Below, in pieces: positions 44,228 through 52,178 of a stretch of DNA of 64,000 nt. The translations under genes and the position numbers were made by a program. Numbering within the stretch: position 1 is the first letter of the stretch; every line of letters starts with the position of its first letter. Source of the stretch: Agrobacterium tumefaciens (lineage in GTDB: Bacteria > Pseudomonadota > Alphaproteobacteria > Rhizobiales > Rhizobiaceae); the NCBI RefSeq assembly GCF_009649785.1, contig NZ_WJOK01000002.1:62001-126000 (forward strand). The letters are read 5' to 3'. The notes under the pieces were generated by a model. That model worked only from the letters and a program-made list of their open reading frames with translations, searched no databases and was not told the origin of the DNA.

Positions 44228-44340
44228 CAAGTCCAGAGGGGACATTAGAGGCCCGAAAAACGGGTTTAAACAACACCGCCGCGCCGCGCGATCTTTTATG
44301 ATCTGCGAAGGCGCGGCGGTTCTGTTTGTGCGGTATGCTT
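44228..44340 (+). ncRNA. Possible small RNA or structured 5' leader before marR
   Basis: Two stem-loops follow the candidate RpoN promoter. One is CCCG-AAAAA-CGGG at 44252-44264. The second is large: CCGCCGCGCC (44276-44285) pairs perfectly with GGCGCGGCGG (44310-44319), with an inner GATC-TTTTAT-GATC, followed by TTCTGTTT. The second could end a short RNA of about 100 bases or act as an attenuator of marR. No protein frame is convincing here. Ends are estimates. Confidence 0.35.
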
Positions 44341-44399
44341 CTTGAGTTTTCCGCTCCGTTGAATGAAAACGGTGGGATAACGACTGGAAGGTTACCGGT

Positions 44400-44744
44400 T
44401 TGCCTGCAGAACTTTCGCCTACGGAGGCCTTGGGGCTTTGGCATCGCGTATCTGCTGCGCAGGTCACGGCCGATGCGCCGGATTTGACCTTGCGCCAGAC
44501 TACAATCCTGCTGCAGATATACCTCGTGCCGCCGCCACATACAGTCCGGGGCCTCGCCGCCTTGCTGGGCGTGACCAAACCGGTCATCACCCGCGCACTC
44601 GACAGTCTGGGAGCGCTCGGGCTGGTTGACAGGGTGCGGGACGAACGGGACAAGCGCAATGTCGTGATAAAACGCACCGTGGCAGGTGCGCTCTATCTGG
44701 AAAAATTCGGCGATCTGATTATTGATCAGGCACGCAAGATCTAA
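44400..44744 (+). CDS. MarR-family transcriptional regulator
   Basis: 114 residues, a compact winged-helix MarR domain: LTLRQTTILLQIYL, TVRGLAALLGVTKPVITRALDSLGALGLVDRVRDERDKRNVVIKRTVAGALYLEKF (recognition helix, then wing with DxRDKR). It starts at a TTG at 44400, supported by AAGG eight bases upstream; no in-frame ATG exists nearby. It ends 17 bases before the NlpC/P60 gene and is likely co-transcribed with it. Confidence 0.8.
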   Translation: MPAELSPTEALGLWHRVSAAQVTADAPDLTLRQTTILLQIYLVPPPHTVRGLAALLGVTKPVITRALDSLGALGLVDRVRDERDKRNVVIKRTVAGALYLEKFGDLIIDQARKI

Positions 44745-44761
44745 CCTCTGGATGTGAAACC

Positions 44762-45613
44762 ATGATGCTCGACCGCCGCCTGAATGTCTTCCGCTCCGAT
44801 CTGGCCGATGAGAAACTGCAAGGCGTGGTTCAGGCCGAGCGTTTCGTCAGCGGTTCGCCCGCCCAGATCGCGGTGCCGGTTATTGGCCTGCGGCCAACGC
44901 CTGACCTTGCCGCCGGCATCGATACGGAGCTGCTGTTTGGTGAAACCGTGCGCATTTTCGACCGGGCGAATGGCTTCGCCTGGGTGCAGGCGGATGCGGA
45001 TGGTTATGCCGGTTACGTGCCGGAGACGGCAATCGGCGATGTCGTTGCCGTTACCCACCAGGTGGTTGCGCCACGCACTTTCCTCTATCCTTCCGCCGAA
45101 TTGCGCAAACCGCCGGTCGCAGCCATTTCCATGGGCAGCATGGTCCGGATCGTTGGTGAGGCCGAGACACGCGGCACCCGCTATCTGCTGACCGAAAAAG
45201 GCGAAGGCATTATCGCCGCCCATTGCCGACCAGCCGATGCCGCTCTTGAAGAGGACTATGTTGCGGTGGCCTTGCGCTTTATCGAGACACCTTATCTCTG
45301 GGGCGGCCGCTCCGGCTTTGGCATCGATTGCTCGGGCCTCGTGCAATTGTCCATGGCGATGACGGGCCGACGGGTTCTGCGCGATACCGACATGCAGGTG
45401 AAATCGCTCGGCGTGGAAATAGAACGCGATGAATTGCGCCGCGGCGATCTGGTTTTCTGGAAGGGCCATGTCGGGCTCATGGAAAACGAAGAGACGCTGC
45501 TGCATGCCAATGGCCACACGATGAATGTTGCACGCGAAAATCTCAATGAGGCCATCGAGCGCATCGGCTGGCTTTACGAAAAGCCGACGGCTTTCCGGCG
45601 TTTGGAAGGCTGA
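44762..45613 (+). CDS. NlpC/P60 cysteine peptidase with SH3-like domains
   Basis: 283 residues. N-terminal half holds one or two bacterial SH3-like folds (PVIGLRPTPDLAAGIDTELLFGETVRIFDRANGFAWVQAD). The C-terminal NlpC/P60 domain has the catalytic triad C190 (GIDCSGLVQ), H236 (GHVGLM) and H248 (LLHANGH). Such enzymes cut gamma-D-Glu-mDAP links in peptidoglycan. No signal peptide is visible, so it may act on imported muropeptides in the cytoplasm, like dipeptidyl-peptidase VI. Confidence 0.9.
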   Translation: MMLDRRLNVFRSDLADEKLQGVVQAERFVSGSPAQIAVPVIGLRPTPDLAAGIDTELLFGETVRIFDRANGFAWVQADADGYAGYVPETAIGDVVAVTHQVVAPRTFLYPSAELRKPPVAAISMGSMVRIVGEAETRGTRYLLTEKGEGIIAAHCRPADAALEEDYVAVALRFIETPYLWGGRSGFGIDCSGLVQLSMAMTGRRVLRDTDMQVKSLGVEIERDELRRGDLVFWKGHVGLMENEETLLHANGHTMNVARENLNEAIERIGWLYEKPTAFRRLEG

Positions 45614-45707
45614 GGCGGCGGCTTCACGAAATTGTGCCTGCCTCGCCCTTTGTGCGACCACAGCCGAAAGCCTACATCGGTTGAATGATGGTACGGGACC
45701 GGCATCG

Positions 45708-46067
45708 ATGAACACAAAAATGGCAACACGATTGGCAACGATGCTGGCAGCGCTTTTAATGAGCGCTTCCGCGCAGGCGCAGACCGTTTTTCAGAATGGT
45801 TTTGCTCCGGCTCCAGATGCCTATGCGAACCTGCCGGGTGTCAAGGACCCGCGAACGCTACAGCCCAAGGTGCGTTACAATTGCCATAGCGAACTTGGTG
45901 TAACTGGATATGCCCGCGGCCCATACCGGGATGTTTTCGGTAGTCGCGGTCTGCCGGTTCAGGGCTATCGCTGCACCGATGAGAACGGCATCTCCAGCTT
46001 CGGTGGCAGAAATCCCATCTCCAAGGACTGGTATCCCGGCATCAATCCAGTCGACCCGACCTTCTGA
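45708..46067 (+). CDS. Small secreted protein of unknown function
   Basis: 119 residues. Signal peptide MNTKMATRLATMLAALLMS with likely cleavage after AQAQ. The mature part of about 94 residues has two cysteines (YNCHSELG and YRCTDENG) that could form a disulfide, and many Gly, Pro and aromatic residues. I do not recognise the family. It lies alone 94 bases after the NlpC/P60 gene; a GC-rich hairpin follows at 46084-46099. Confidence 0.65.
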   Translation: MNTKMATRLATMLAALLMSASAQAQTVFQNGFAPAPDAYANLPGVKDPRTLQPKVRYNCHSELGVTGYARGPYRDVFGSRGLPVQGYRCTDENGISSFGGRNPISKDWYPGINPVDPTF

Positions 46068-46083
46068 AGTAATATGACTTAAA

Positions 46084-46099
46084 GCGGCGTTTGCGCCGC
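46084..46099 (+). terminator. Hairpin after the small secreted protein gene
   Basis: GCGGCG-TTTG-CGCCGC is a perfect 6-bp stem 17 bases past the stop. No T-run follows, so it is only a weak terminator candidate. Confidence 0.35.
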
Positions 46100-46225
46100 C
46101 CGCACTCTGGACTTGTTGTTGCTTTTTCAGATAAATCTTTGACATGACAGGTTGATAATACCTGCCGAGGTGCGGGGTGACGTCGGCCCTGCCGATGTTC
46201 TGGGCCGATGCTGGGGAATGCAAGC

Positions 46226-47530
46226 ATGACGAAGACCGATATAGCAACCCGTGTCCACAATCACACCTGGAAACTCGATCCGATCGTCCGCAGCCTGATC
46301 GATACGGATTTCTACAAGCTGCTGATGTTGCAGATGATCTGGAAACTCTATCCGGAAGTCGACGCGACGTTTTCGCTCATCAACCGCACGAAGACGGTGC
46401 GGCTGGCGGAAGAGATCGACGAGATGGAACTGCGCGAGCAGCTCGATCACGCGCGTACCCTGCGCCTCTCCAAGAAGGAAAACATCTGGCTTGCGGGTAA
46501 CACCTTCTACGGCCGCTCGCAAATCTTCGAGCCTGAATTCCTCTCCTGGCTTTCGAGCTACCAACTGCCCGAATACGAGCTTTTCAAGCGCGACGGGCAA
46601 TATGAGCTGAATTTCCACGGCCGCTGGATGGATACGACACTCTGGGAAATCCCGGCACTGGCGATCATCAATGAGCTACGCTCGCGCAGCGCAATGCGCT
46701 CGCTTGGTTATTTCACGCTGGATGTTCTCTACGCCCGCGCAAAGGCCAAGATGTGGGAAAAGGTCGAACGGTTGCGGGAACTGCCGGGCCTGCGAATTTC
46801 CGATTTCGGCACCCGTCGCCGCCACAGTTTTCTGTGGCAGCGCTGGTGCGTCGAGGCGCTGAAGGAAGGCATCGGCCCTGCCTTCACCGGCACGAGCAAC
46901 GTCCTTCTCGCCATGGATTCAGACCTTGAGGCGGTCGGCACCAACGCGCATGAATTGCCGATGGTGGTTGCGGCGCTGGCGCAAACCAACGAGGAACTGG
47001 CCGCAGCACCCTATCAGGTTCTGAAGGACTGGAACCGGCTTTACGGCGGCAACCTGCTGATCGTGCTGCCCGATGCTTTTGGCACGGCGGCCTTTCTGCG
47101 CAACGCGCCGGAATGGGTGGCGGACTGGACGGGCTTCCGTCCCGACAGCGCGCCGCCGATCGAAGGCGGGGAAAAGATCATCGAGTGGTGGCAGAAGATG
47201 GGCCGTGACCCCCGCAAGAAGATGCTGATTTTCTCAGATGGTCTCGATGTCGATGCCATCGTCGATACATACAGGCATTTCGAAGGCCGGGTGCGCATGA
47301 GCTTCGGCTGGGGCACCAATCTGACCAATGATTTCGCCGGTTGCGCGCCGAAGACCATCGCCAGTTTGAAGCCGATTTCCATTGTCTGCAAGGTCAGCGA
47401 CGCCAATGGTCGGCCAGCCGTGAAACTCTCCGATAATCCGCAAAAAGCGACAGGCGAACGATCCGAGGTGGAGCGTTATCTGAAGTTCTTTGGTGAGGAA
47501 GATCTCAAGGAACAGAAGGTTCTGGTTTGA
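46226..47530 (+). CDS. pncB: Nicotinate phosphoribosyltransferase
   Basis: Joins nicotinate and PRPP to nicotinate mononucleotide in NAD salvage. 434 residues with the PncB blocks [17 protein letters not shown] near the N-terminus, [17 protein letters not shown], the phosphorylated-His segment [10 protein letters not shown], and the phosphate-site [36 protein letters not shown]. The ATG at 46226 matches the usual [13 protein letters not shown] start; an ATG at 46208 would add six residues. Confidence 0.96.
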   Translation: MTKTDIATRVHNHTWKLDPIVRSLIDTDFYKLLMLQMIWKLYPEVDATFSLINRTKTVRLAEEIDEMELREQLDHARTLRLSKKENIWLAGNTFYGRSQIFEPEFLSWLSSYQLPEYELFKRDGQYELNFHGRWMDTTLWEIPALAIINELRSRSAMRSLGYFTLDVLYARAKAKMWEKVERLRELPGLRISDFGTRRRHSFLWQRWCVEALKEGIGPAFTGTSNVLLAMDSDLEAVGTNAHELPMVVAALAQTNEELAAAPYQVLKDWNRLYGGNLLIVLPDAFGTAAFLRNAPEWVADWTGFRPDSAPPIEGGEKIIEWWQKMGRDPRKKMLIFSDGLDVDAIVDTYRHFEGRVRMSFGWGTNLTNDFAGCAPKTIASLKPISIVCKVSDANGRPAVKLSDNPQKATGERSEVERYLKFFGEEDLKEQKVLV

Positions 47531-47538
47531 TTAAGGCC

Positions 47539-47563
47539 GGGCGCTCCGCTTAACGAAGCGCCC
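47539..47563. terminator. Stem-loop between convergent pncB and the aminopeptidase gene
   Basis: GGGCGCT (47539-47545) pairs with AGCGCCC (47557-47563) around an 11-base loop, a few bases past the pncB stop. It lies between convergent genes and may serve both. Confidence 0.5.
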
Positions 47564-47594
47564 GTGGGCAAGTCAGATCAACCGTGGTACCGAT

Positions 47595-48989
47595 TTACTT
47601 CGCAAACTGGTGTGTGATGTAATGGAAGAGTGCTCTGATACCTTGAGCCTCGCCGCCGATCGATGAATGGTGCCTTTCGCTCAAGGACCAGCCGTAAATA
47701 TCGAAATGTGCCCATTTTTTCGTATTGGTGACGAAACGCTTCAGGAACAGGGCGGCGGTGATCGATCCTGCCATGCCGCCTGATGGCGCGTTGGTGATAT
47801 CGGCCGCGCGTGAGCGGATATCCTTGTCGTACCCCATGTAGAGCGGCATGCGCCACAGGGGATCGTCGGTATCGATGCTGGCTTCCGCGATATCGTGGGC
47901 CAGATCGTCGTCATCGGTATAGAAGGGCGGCAGATCCGGGCCGAGAGCAACGCGGGCGGCACCCGTGAGCGTTGCCATGTCAATCATCAGGTCCGGCGCA
48001 TCCTCGTCTGCATAGGCCAGCGCATCGGCTAGAACGAGACGGCCTTCCGCATCCGTATTGTCGATCTGTACCGTCAGGCCCTTGCGGCTCCTGTAGATGT
48101 CACCGGGACGGAAGGCGTTGGCGGAAATGGAGTTTTCGACGGCGGGCACGAGGACGCGAAGATTGACCGGCAGTTTCGCGTCCATGATCATCAGCGCGAG
48201 ACCGAGAACATTGGCCGCACCACCCATGTCCTTCTTCATCAGCGCCATGGAGGCGGCTGGCTTGATATCGAGACCACCAGTATCGAAGCAGACACCCTTG
48301 CCAACGAGGGTCAGGCGGGGATTTCCCTTCTTGCCCCAGTTCATTTCCAGAAGGCGCGGTGCGCTTTCGCTGGCGCGGCCGACGGCATGGATGAGCGGGA
48401 AGTTTTCCTTCAGCAGATCGTCGCCGGTTATGACGCCCACCTTTGCCTTGTAGTGTGCGGCAAGGCTGCGGAAGGCGATCTCAAGCTCGTCCGGTCCCAT
48501 ATCGTTGGCCGGAACATTGATGAGATCGCGGGCGAGGAAGACGCCGGCCAGAACGCGCTTGATCTCGCCATCTTCGGCATCCTGCGGAATGAGAAGCTTG
48601 GCCCCGCTGGTTTTGGTTGTCTTGTATTTGTCGAAGCGGTAGCTGCCGAGGCCGAAACCGAGAGCCAGCCGATTGGCCGTCAATGGCGCGGTTTCAATAT
48701 GCCACTCGCCTTCGGGCAGCTCGCGGGCCAGTTTTCCGGTTATGAACGGGATTTCTGAGGGATTGCCTCCAAGGCCGAGAAGAACGCCACCCAGCGAACC
48801 ATCGGAAGAGGGAACAAGCAATACGGCGCCTGCTTCGGCCTTGAAACCCGCTTTTTTCGCCCAGTCCAGAGCAACAGGATCTATGGCACCCTGTTCGATA
48901 TGGGCTGGCGTCACGGCGAAAACCGGCAGGGTGCTGCCAGCCTTGGAGCTGAAAGGTGTCGGGCGTTCGATGAACTGATAGGGCGCCAT
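47595..48989 (-). CDS. M17-family leucyl aminopeptidase
   Basis: 464 residues. The two-metal site is complete: VGKGVCFDTGGLDIKPAASMALMKKDMGGAA (Lys, Asp, Asp) and the M17 signature NTDAEGRLVLADALAYA (Asp, Glu, Arg). N-terminal domain has the ISGK/ELPEGEWHIETAPLTANRLALGFGLGSYRF region of the shorter PepB-like subgroup. It is a cytosolic aminopeptidase that releases N-terminal residues from peptides. Divergent from tadD. Confidence 0.92.
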   Translation of the reverse strand: MAPYQFIERPTPFSSKAGSTLPVFAVTPAHIEQGAIDPVALDWAKKAGFKAEAGAVLLVPSSDGSLGGVLLGLGGNPSEIPFITGKLARELPEGEWHIETAPLTANRLALGFGLGSYRFDKYKTTKTSGAKLLIPQDAEDGEIKRVLAGVFLARDLINVPANDMGPDELEIAFRSLAAHYKAKVGVITGDDLLKENFPLIHAVGRASESAPRLLEMNWGKKGNPRLTLVGKGVCFDTGGLDIKPAASMALMKKDMGGAANVLGLALMIMDAKLPVNLRVLVPAVENSISANAFRPGDIYRSRKGLTVQIDNTDAEGRLVLADALAYADEDAPDLMIDMATLTGAARVALGPDLPPFYTDDDDLAHDIAEASIDTDDPLWRMPLYMGYDKDIRSRAADITNAPSGGMAGSITAALFLKRFVTNTKKWAHFDIYGWSLSERHHSSIGGEAQGIRALFHYITHQFAK

Positions 48990-49131
48990 GGTCTGCTTTC
49001 GTAACTGTCGAGAATCGGTGCGATTAACGCTCTGTTAGGGTTAACAGATTATTGCTTAAGCGAAAGTTGCGTCATGTGAGTCTGTCGTATGTCGGGCGCA
49101 AGATCGATAATTCTTGGGCGGGAGCACTGCC

Positions 49132-49956
49132 ATGACTGCTTTTTCTTTGAGCGAGACAGGTCGGACAGGCTTACTGCGGGGAGCATGTCTCGCAGCGCTG
49201 GTTTTCGCCGTTTCCGGATGCGCGAGCACCAACAAGCCGGATCGCATGTCCACCGGCTCCATTCCTGCGGCAACACGCTCCTATGACCACATGAACATGG
49301 ACCAGCTCCGGCAGGCGGAAGAGACGGCCGGCAAGGCCTATGAACGCAGCCCCAAGGACAGGTCCGTCGGCATGAATTATGCCAACGTGCTGATGATGAC
49401 CGGCAAGAACACGCAGGCGCTCGCGGTCATGCAGCAGATCGCCATCGCCAATCCGGCCGACCGCGAGGTGCTTGCCGCCTATGGCAAGGCGCAGGCAGCA
49501 TCAGGCCAGCTCGAACAGGCCCTTTCAACCATCCAGAGAGCACAGACGCCTGATCGTCCAGACTGGCGGCTGTATTCTGCCGAAGGTGCCGTGCTCGACC
49601 AGCTTGGCAGGTCGAACGAGGCCCGCACAAAATACCGACAGGCACTCGATCTCAAACCGAACGATCCAAGTGTGCTCTCGAACCTTGGCATGTCCTATGT
49701 CCTGTCGAGCGATCCCCGTACCGCCGAGACGTATCTGCAATCGGCCATCGCCCAGCCGGGCGCCGACAGCCGCGTTCGCCAGAACCTCGCGCTCGTGGTG
49801 GGTCTTCAGGGACGGTTTGCCGAGGCTGAGCGCATCGCGGTTCAGGAACTTTCGCCACAGCAGGCACAGGCAAATCTCGGTTATCTGCGTGCAATGCTGT
49901 CGCAGCAGAATTCCTGGCAGCAACTGGCGAAGAAGGACAACAAGCCAGCAGGCTGA
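49132..49956 (+). CDS. TPR lipoprotein TadD-like
   Basis: 274 residues. Lipoprotein signal ends in VFAVSGC, with Cys as residue 30. Tetratricopeptide repeats follow: RSVGMNYANVLMMTGKNTQALAVMQQIA, REVLAAYGKAQAASGQLEQALSTIQRA, WRLYSAEGAVLDQLGRSNEARTKYRQAL and PSVLSNLGMSYVLSSDPRTAETYLQSAI. TadD-type pilotin-like proteins help assemble the Tad secretin. GGGAG before the ATG at 49132 supports the start. It is convergent with the Tad operon, whose last gene ends 99 bases away. Confidence 0.85.
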   Translation: MTAFSLSETGRTGLLRGACLAALVFAVSGCASTNKPDRMSTGSIPAATRSYDHMNMDQLRQAEETAGKAYERSPKDRSVGMNYANVLMMTGKNTQALAVMQQIAIANPADREVLAAYGKAQAASGQLEQALSTIQRAQTPDRPDWRLYSAEGAVLDQLGRSNEARTKYRQALDLKPNDPSVLSNLGMSYVLSSDPRTAETYLQSAIAQPGADSRVRQNLALVVGLQGRFAEAERIAVQELSPQQAQANLGYLRAMLSQQNSWQQLAKKDNKPAG

Positions 49957-50055
49957 TGCGGGTTCAGGCACGTCCATCAATACCAGATCGCAGATAATAT
50001 TCACAGCTCCGTCTCATCACTCGCTACCGCCTACAGTGCGGTCGCGTTTAGCGTG

Positions 50056-51042
50056 TCAGAACGTATCGGCGACGCGAATGCCGGCTGGTCCGAGAATGAC
50101 TGCGATGAGCACCGGCAGGAAAAATATGATCATCGGCACGGTCAGCTTTGGCGGCAGGGCGGCGGCCTTCTTTTCGGCTTCGTTCATCCGCTCGTCGCGG
50201 CCTTCCTGGGCCAGAACGCGCAACGCCTGAGCCAATGGCGTGCCGTATCGTTCCGCCTGGATAAGTGCTTGCACCACGCTTTTGACGCCGTCCAGCTGCG
50301 TGCGCATGCCAAAATTCTCAAGTGCGATGCGCCGGTCCTGAAGGAAGGAAAGCTCCGCTGTCGTCAGCATCATTTCCTCCGCCAGTTCGGGCGACTGCTC
50401 ACCCATTTCTTCCGCAACACGACGCATGGCGGCCTCCATGGACACACCGGATTCGATGCAGATCAGCATCAGATCCAGCGCATCCGGCCAAGCGCGCCTG
50501 ATCGAGGCCTGCCGCTTGTTCATGGCGTTGGAAACATAGATATTGGGTGCGTAAAAACCCAGATAACCGAAAATGAGCACTGCCATCAGCCGGACGACGA
50601 AAGCCTTATCGGCGAGGTTTCCGAGAACGAAAACCCAGGTAAAGGCCAGGGCCAGAAAAACGAATGGCAGCACGAACCGGGCGGCAAGAAATGTGTTGAG
50701 CGCATTCTGTGAACGAAAACCCGCAGCGCGCAGCTTGTTCATCGTGTTCTTGTCGGCAAGCGCTTCCTGAAGGTTGAATTTTTCGACGATGCGGCGCGCC
50801 GATTTATTATTATTGCCACGCAGGGAGGCCTTCCCGTCCCTGGTGGCGGCGGCGAGGCGCTCACGCTCGCGGCTGCGAATGAGATCGCGCTCCGATGACA
50901 CGGCTTTCATGCGCTTGGCGAAGTCTTTTCGCTCGAAGAGCGGCATGATGAGCGTATAGAGGGTTGCGAAAACCGCAAGGGTGACGAGAATGGCAATGAT
51001 CGTTTGCGGGTCCGTCAGGCTGGAAAAGAGGCTTCCTGTCAT
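50056..51042 (-). CDS. tadC: Tad pilus inner-membrane platform protein TadC
   Basis: 328 residues, type II secretion F family. Membrane segments lie near 13-32, 120-165 and the C-terminus (TVPMIIFFLPVLIAVILGPAGI). The GspF-like core AWPDALDLMLICIESGVSMEAAMRRVAEEM and LAQALRVLAQEGRDERMNEAEKKAAALPPKL is present. It forms the platform with TadB. Ten bases separate it from tadB. This is the last gene of the leftward operon (ctpI by position in the Agrobacterium Ctp nomenclature). Confidence 0.93.
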   Translation of the reverse strand: MTGSLFSSLTDPQTIIAILVTLAVFATLYTLIMPLFERKDFAKRMKAVSSERDLIRSRERERLAAATRDGKASLRGNNNKSARRIVEKFNLQEALADKNTMNKLRAAGFRSQNALNTFLAARFVLPFVFLALAFTWVFVLGNLADKAFVVRLMAVLIFGYLGFYAPNIYVSNAMNKRQASIRRAWPDALDLMLICIESGVSMEAAMRRVAEEMGEQSPELAEEMMLTTAELSFLQDRRIALENFGMRTQLDGVKSVVQALIQAERYGTPLAQALRVLAQEGRDERMNEAEKKAAALPPKLTVPMIIFFLPVLIAVILGPAGIRVADTF

Positions 51043-51052
51043 GGTCGTGCCC

Positions 51053-52057
51053 TCATATGTCGAAATTGATCATTTGGCGCATGATGAAAATCCCGATCAG
51101 CATCCATAATCCCGACACCCCCAGAATGATGTGCCCACGCATGTCGGTGAAGAGCACCGACAGATAGTCGGGCGAGGTGAAGTGCACCAGCAGCATGACG
51201 ATGAAAGGCAGCGCGCCAATAATAACTGCAGAGGCCTTCGCCTCCATCGATAACGCGTTGACTTTGGCACGCATTTTCCTGCGTTCACGCAGAACTTTCG
51301 AAAGGTTGGAAAGAGCCTCCGAAAGATTGCCGCCCGCCTGCGCCTGAATGTTGATGACGGTGCTGAAGAAGCTCACTTCGAAAAGCGGCACAGTCAGCAT
51401 CATGCGCTCGATCCCCTGCGGAATGCCGATGCCGACCTGCTGCGCATCGACGACGCGCTGGAACTCCGTCTTCACCGGTTCCTGTCCGTCCGACGCGATC
51501 AGTCGCACGGCGTCGTTGAGCGGCAATCCGGATTTGATCGACCGGCACATGACATCCAGCGCATTTGGGAATTCCTCGAGGAATTTTTTCTGCCGGCGCT
51601 TGAGTATAAATGCCAATACCCATCGCGGCAGTCCCAAGGCCACGACGGCTCCTATGAGCAGAGCGATAAGCATCGACAGGCCATAAAGAAGCGCAATGAC
51701 GACGGAGAATGCAGCCGCGCCTGCGCTCAGAAGGTGGAACTGCCGGACAGAAAGTTGCAGTCCCGCCTGAACCAGCTTTTCGCGCAAACCGACATTCTTT
51801 GCTTTCTTTGCCTTTTCGCTTTGTTTCTTTTCCATTTCCCGCAGGCTGTCCTGCATGGACTTGCGGCGTTTGCCAAGTTCCTGGACCCGGTCCCGCGCGG
51901 CCTTGATGTTTGCGTGATCCGTTTCGGCGGCCTTGACCCGCTTGACGCGACTGGTGGTCTTTTTCTCGACCTCGATCTGCTGGAAGAGGAAGGCATAAGC
52001 AAGCGCCCCTGCCGAAATAGCGACAAGTGCGGCCAGTAACAGGATTGTGGGGTCCAT
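51053..52057 (-). CDS. tadB: Tad pilus inner-membrane platform protein TadB
   Basis: 334 residues. N-terminal helix, then a basic, charged cytoplasmic stretch (KKTTSRVKRVKAAETDHANIKAARDR..., coiled-coil prone), then F-family segments FPNALDVMCRSIKSGLPLNDAVRLIA and VINIQAQAGGNLSEALSNLSKVLRERRKMRAKVNALSMEAKAS. It is separated from tadA by a 118-base spacer that is mostly an interspersed repeat. Confidence 0.93.
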   Translation of the reverse strand: MDPTILLLAALVAISAGALAYAFLFQQIEVEKKTTSRVKRVKAAETDHANIKAARDRVQELGKRRKSMQDSLREMEKKQSEKAKKAKNVGLREKLVQAGLQLSVRQFHLLSAGAAAFSVVIALLYGLSMLIALLIGAVVALGLPRWVLAFILKRRQKKFLEEFPNALDVMCRSIKSGLPLNDAVRLIASDGQEPVKTEFQRVVDAQQVGIGIPQGIERMMLTVPLFEVSFFSTVINIQAQAGGNLSEALSNLSKVLRERRKMRAKVNALSMEAKASAVIIGALPFIVMLLVHFTSPDYLSVLFTDMRGHIILGVSGLWMLIGIFIMRQMINFDI

Positions 52058-52072
52058 GGCAGTCGCCTTCCT

Positions 52073-52178
52073 TAGAGCATTTCCAGTAAAATTGCGTAGT
52101 GGTTTTCCGTCCGGAAAATGCGTAGAAACAAAGAGTTAGAGCACGTCAGACGATTCCGTTTAAACAAGACTTGCTCTA
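52073..52178. repeat. Interspersed mosaic hairpin repeat between tadA and tadB
   Basis: The element starts with TAGAGCA at 52073-52079, has a second direct copy at 52137-52143, and ends with the inverted TGCTCTA at 52172-52178. Inside, TTTTCCG-TC-CGGAAAA (52103-52118) is a perfect hairpin. The TAGAGCATTTCC start, the GGTTTTCCGTCCGGAAAATGCG core and the AAACAAAGAGTTAGAGC segment are what I recognise as a repeat scattered between rhizobial genes. Its right end overlaps and supplies the tadA stop codon. Confidence 0.7.
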
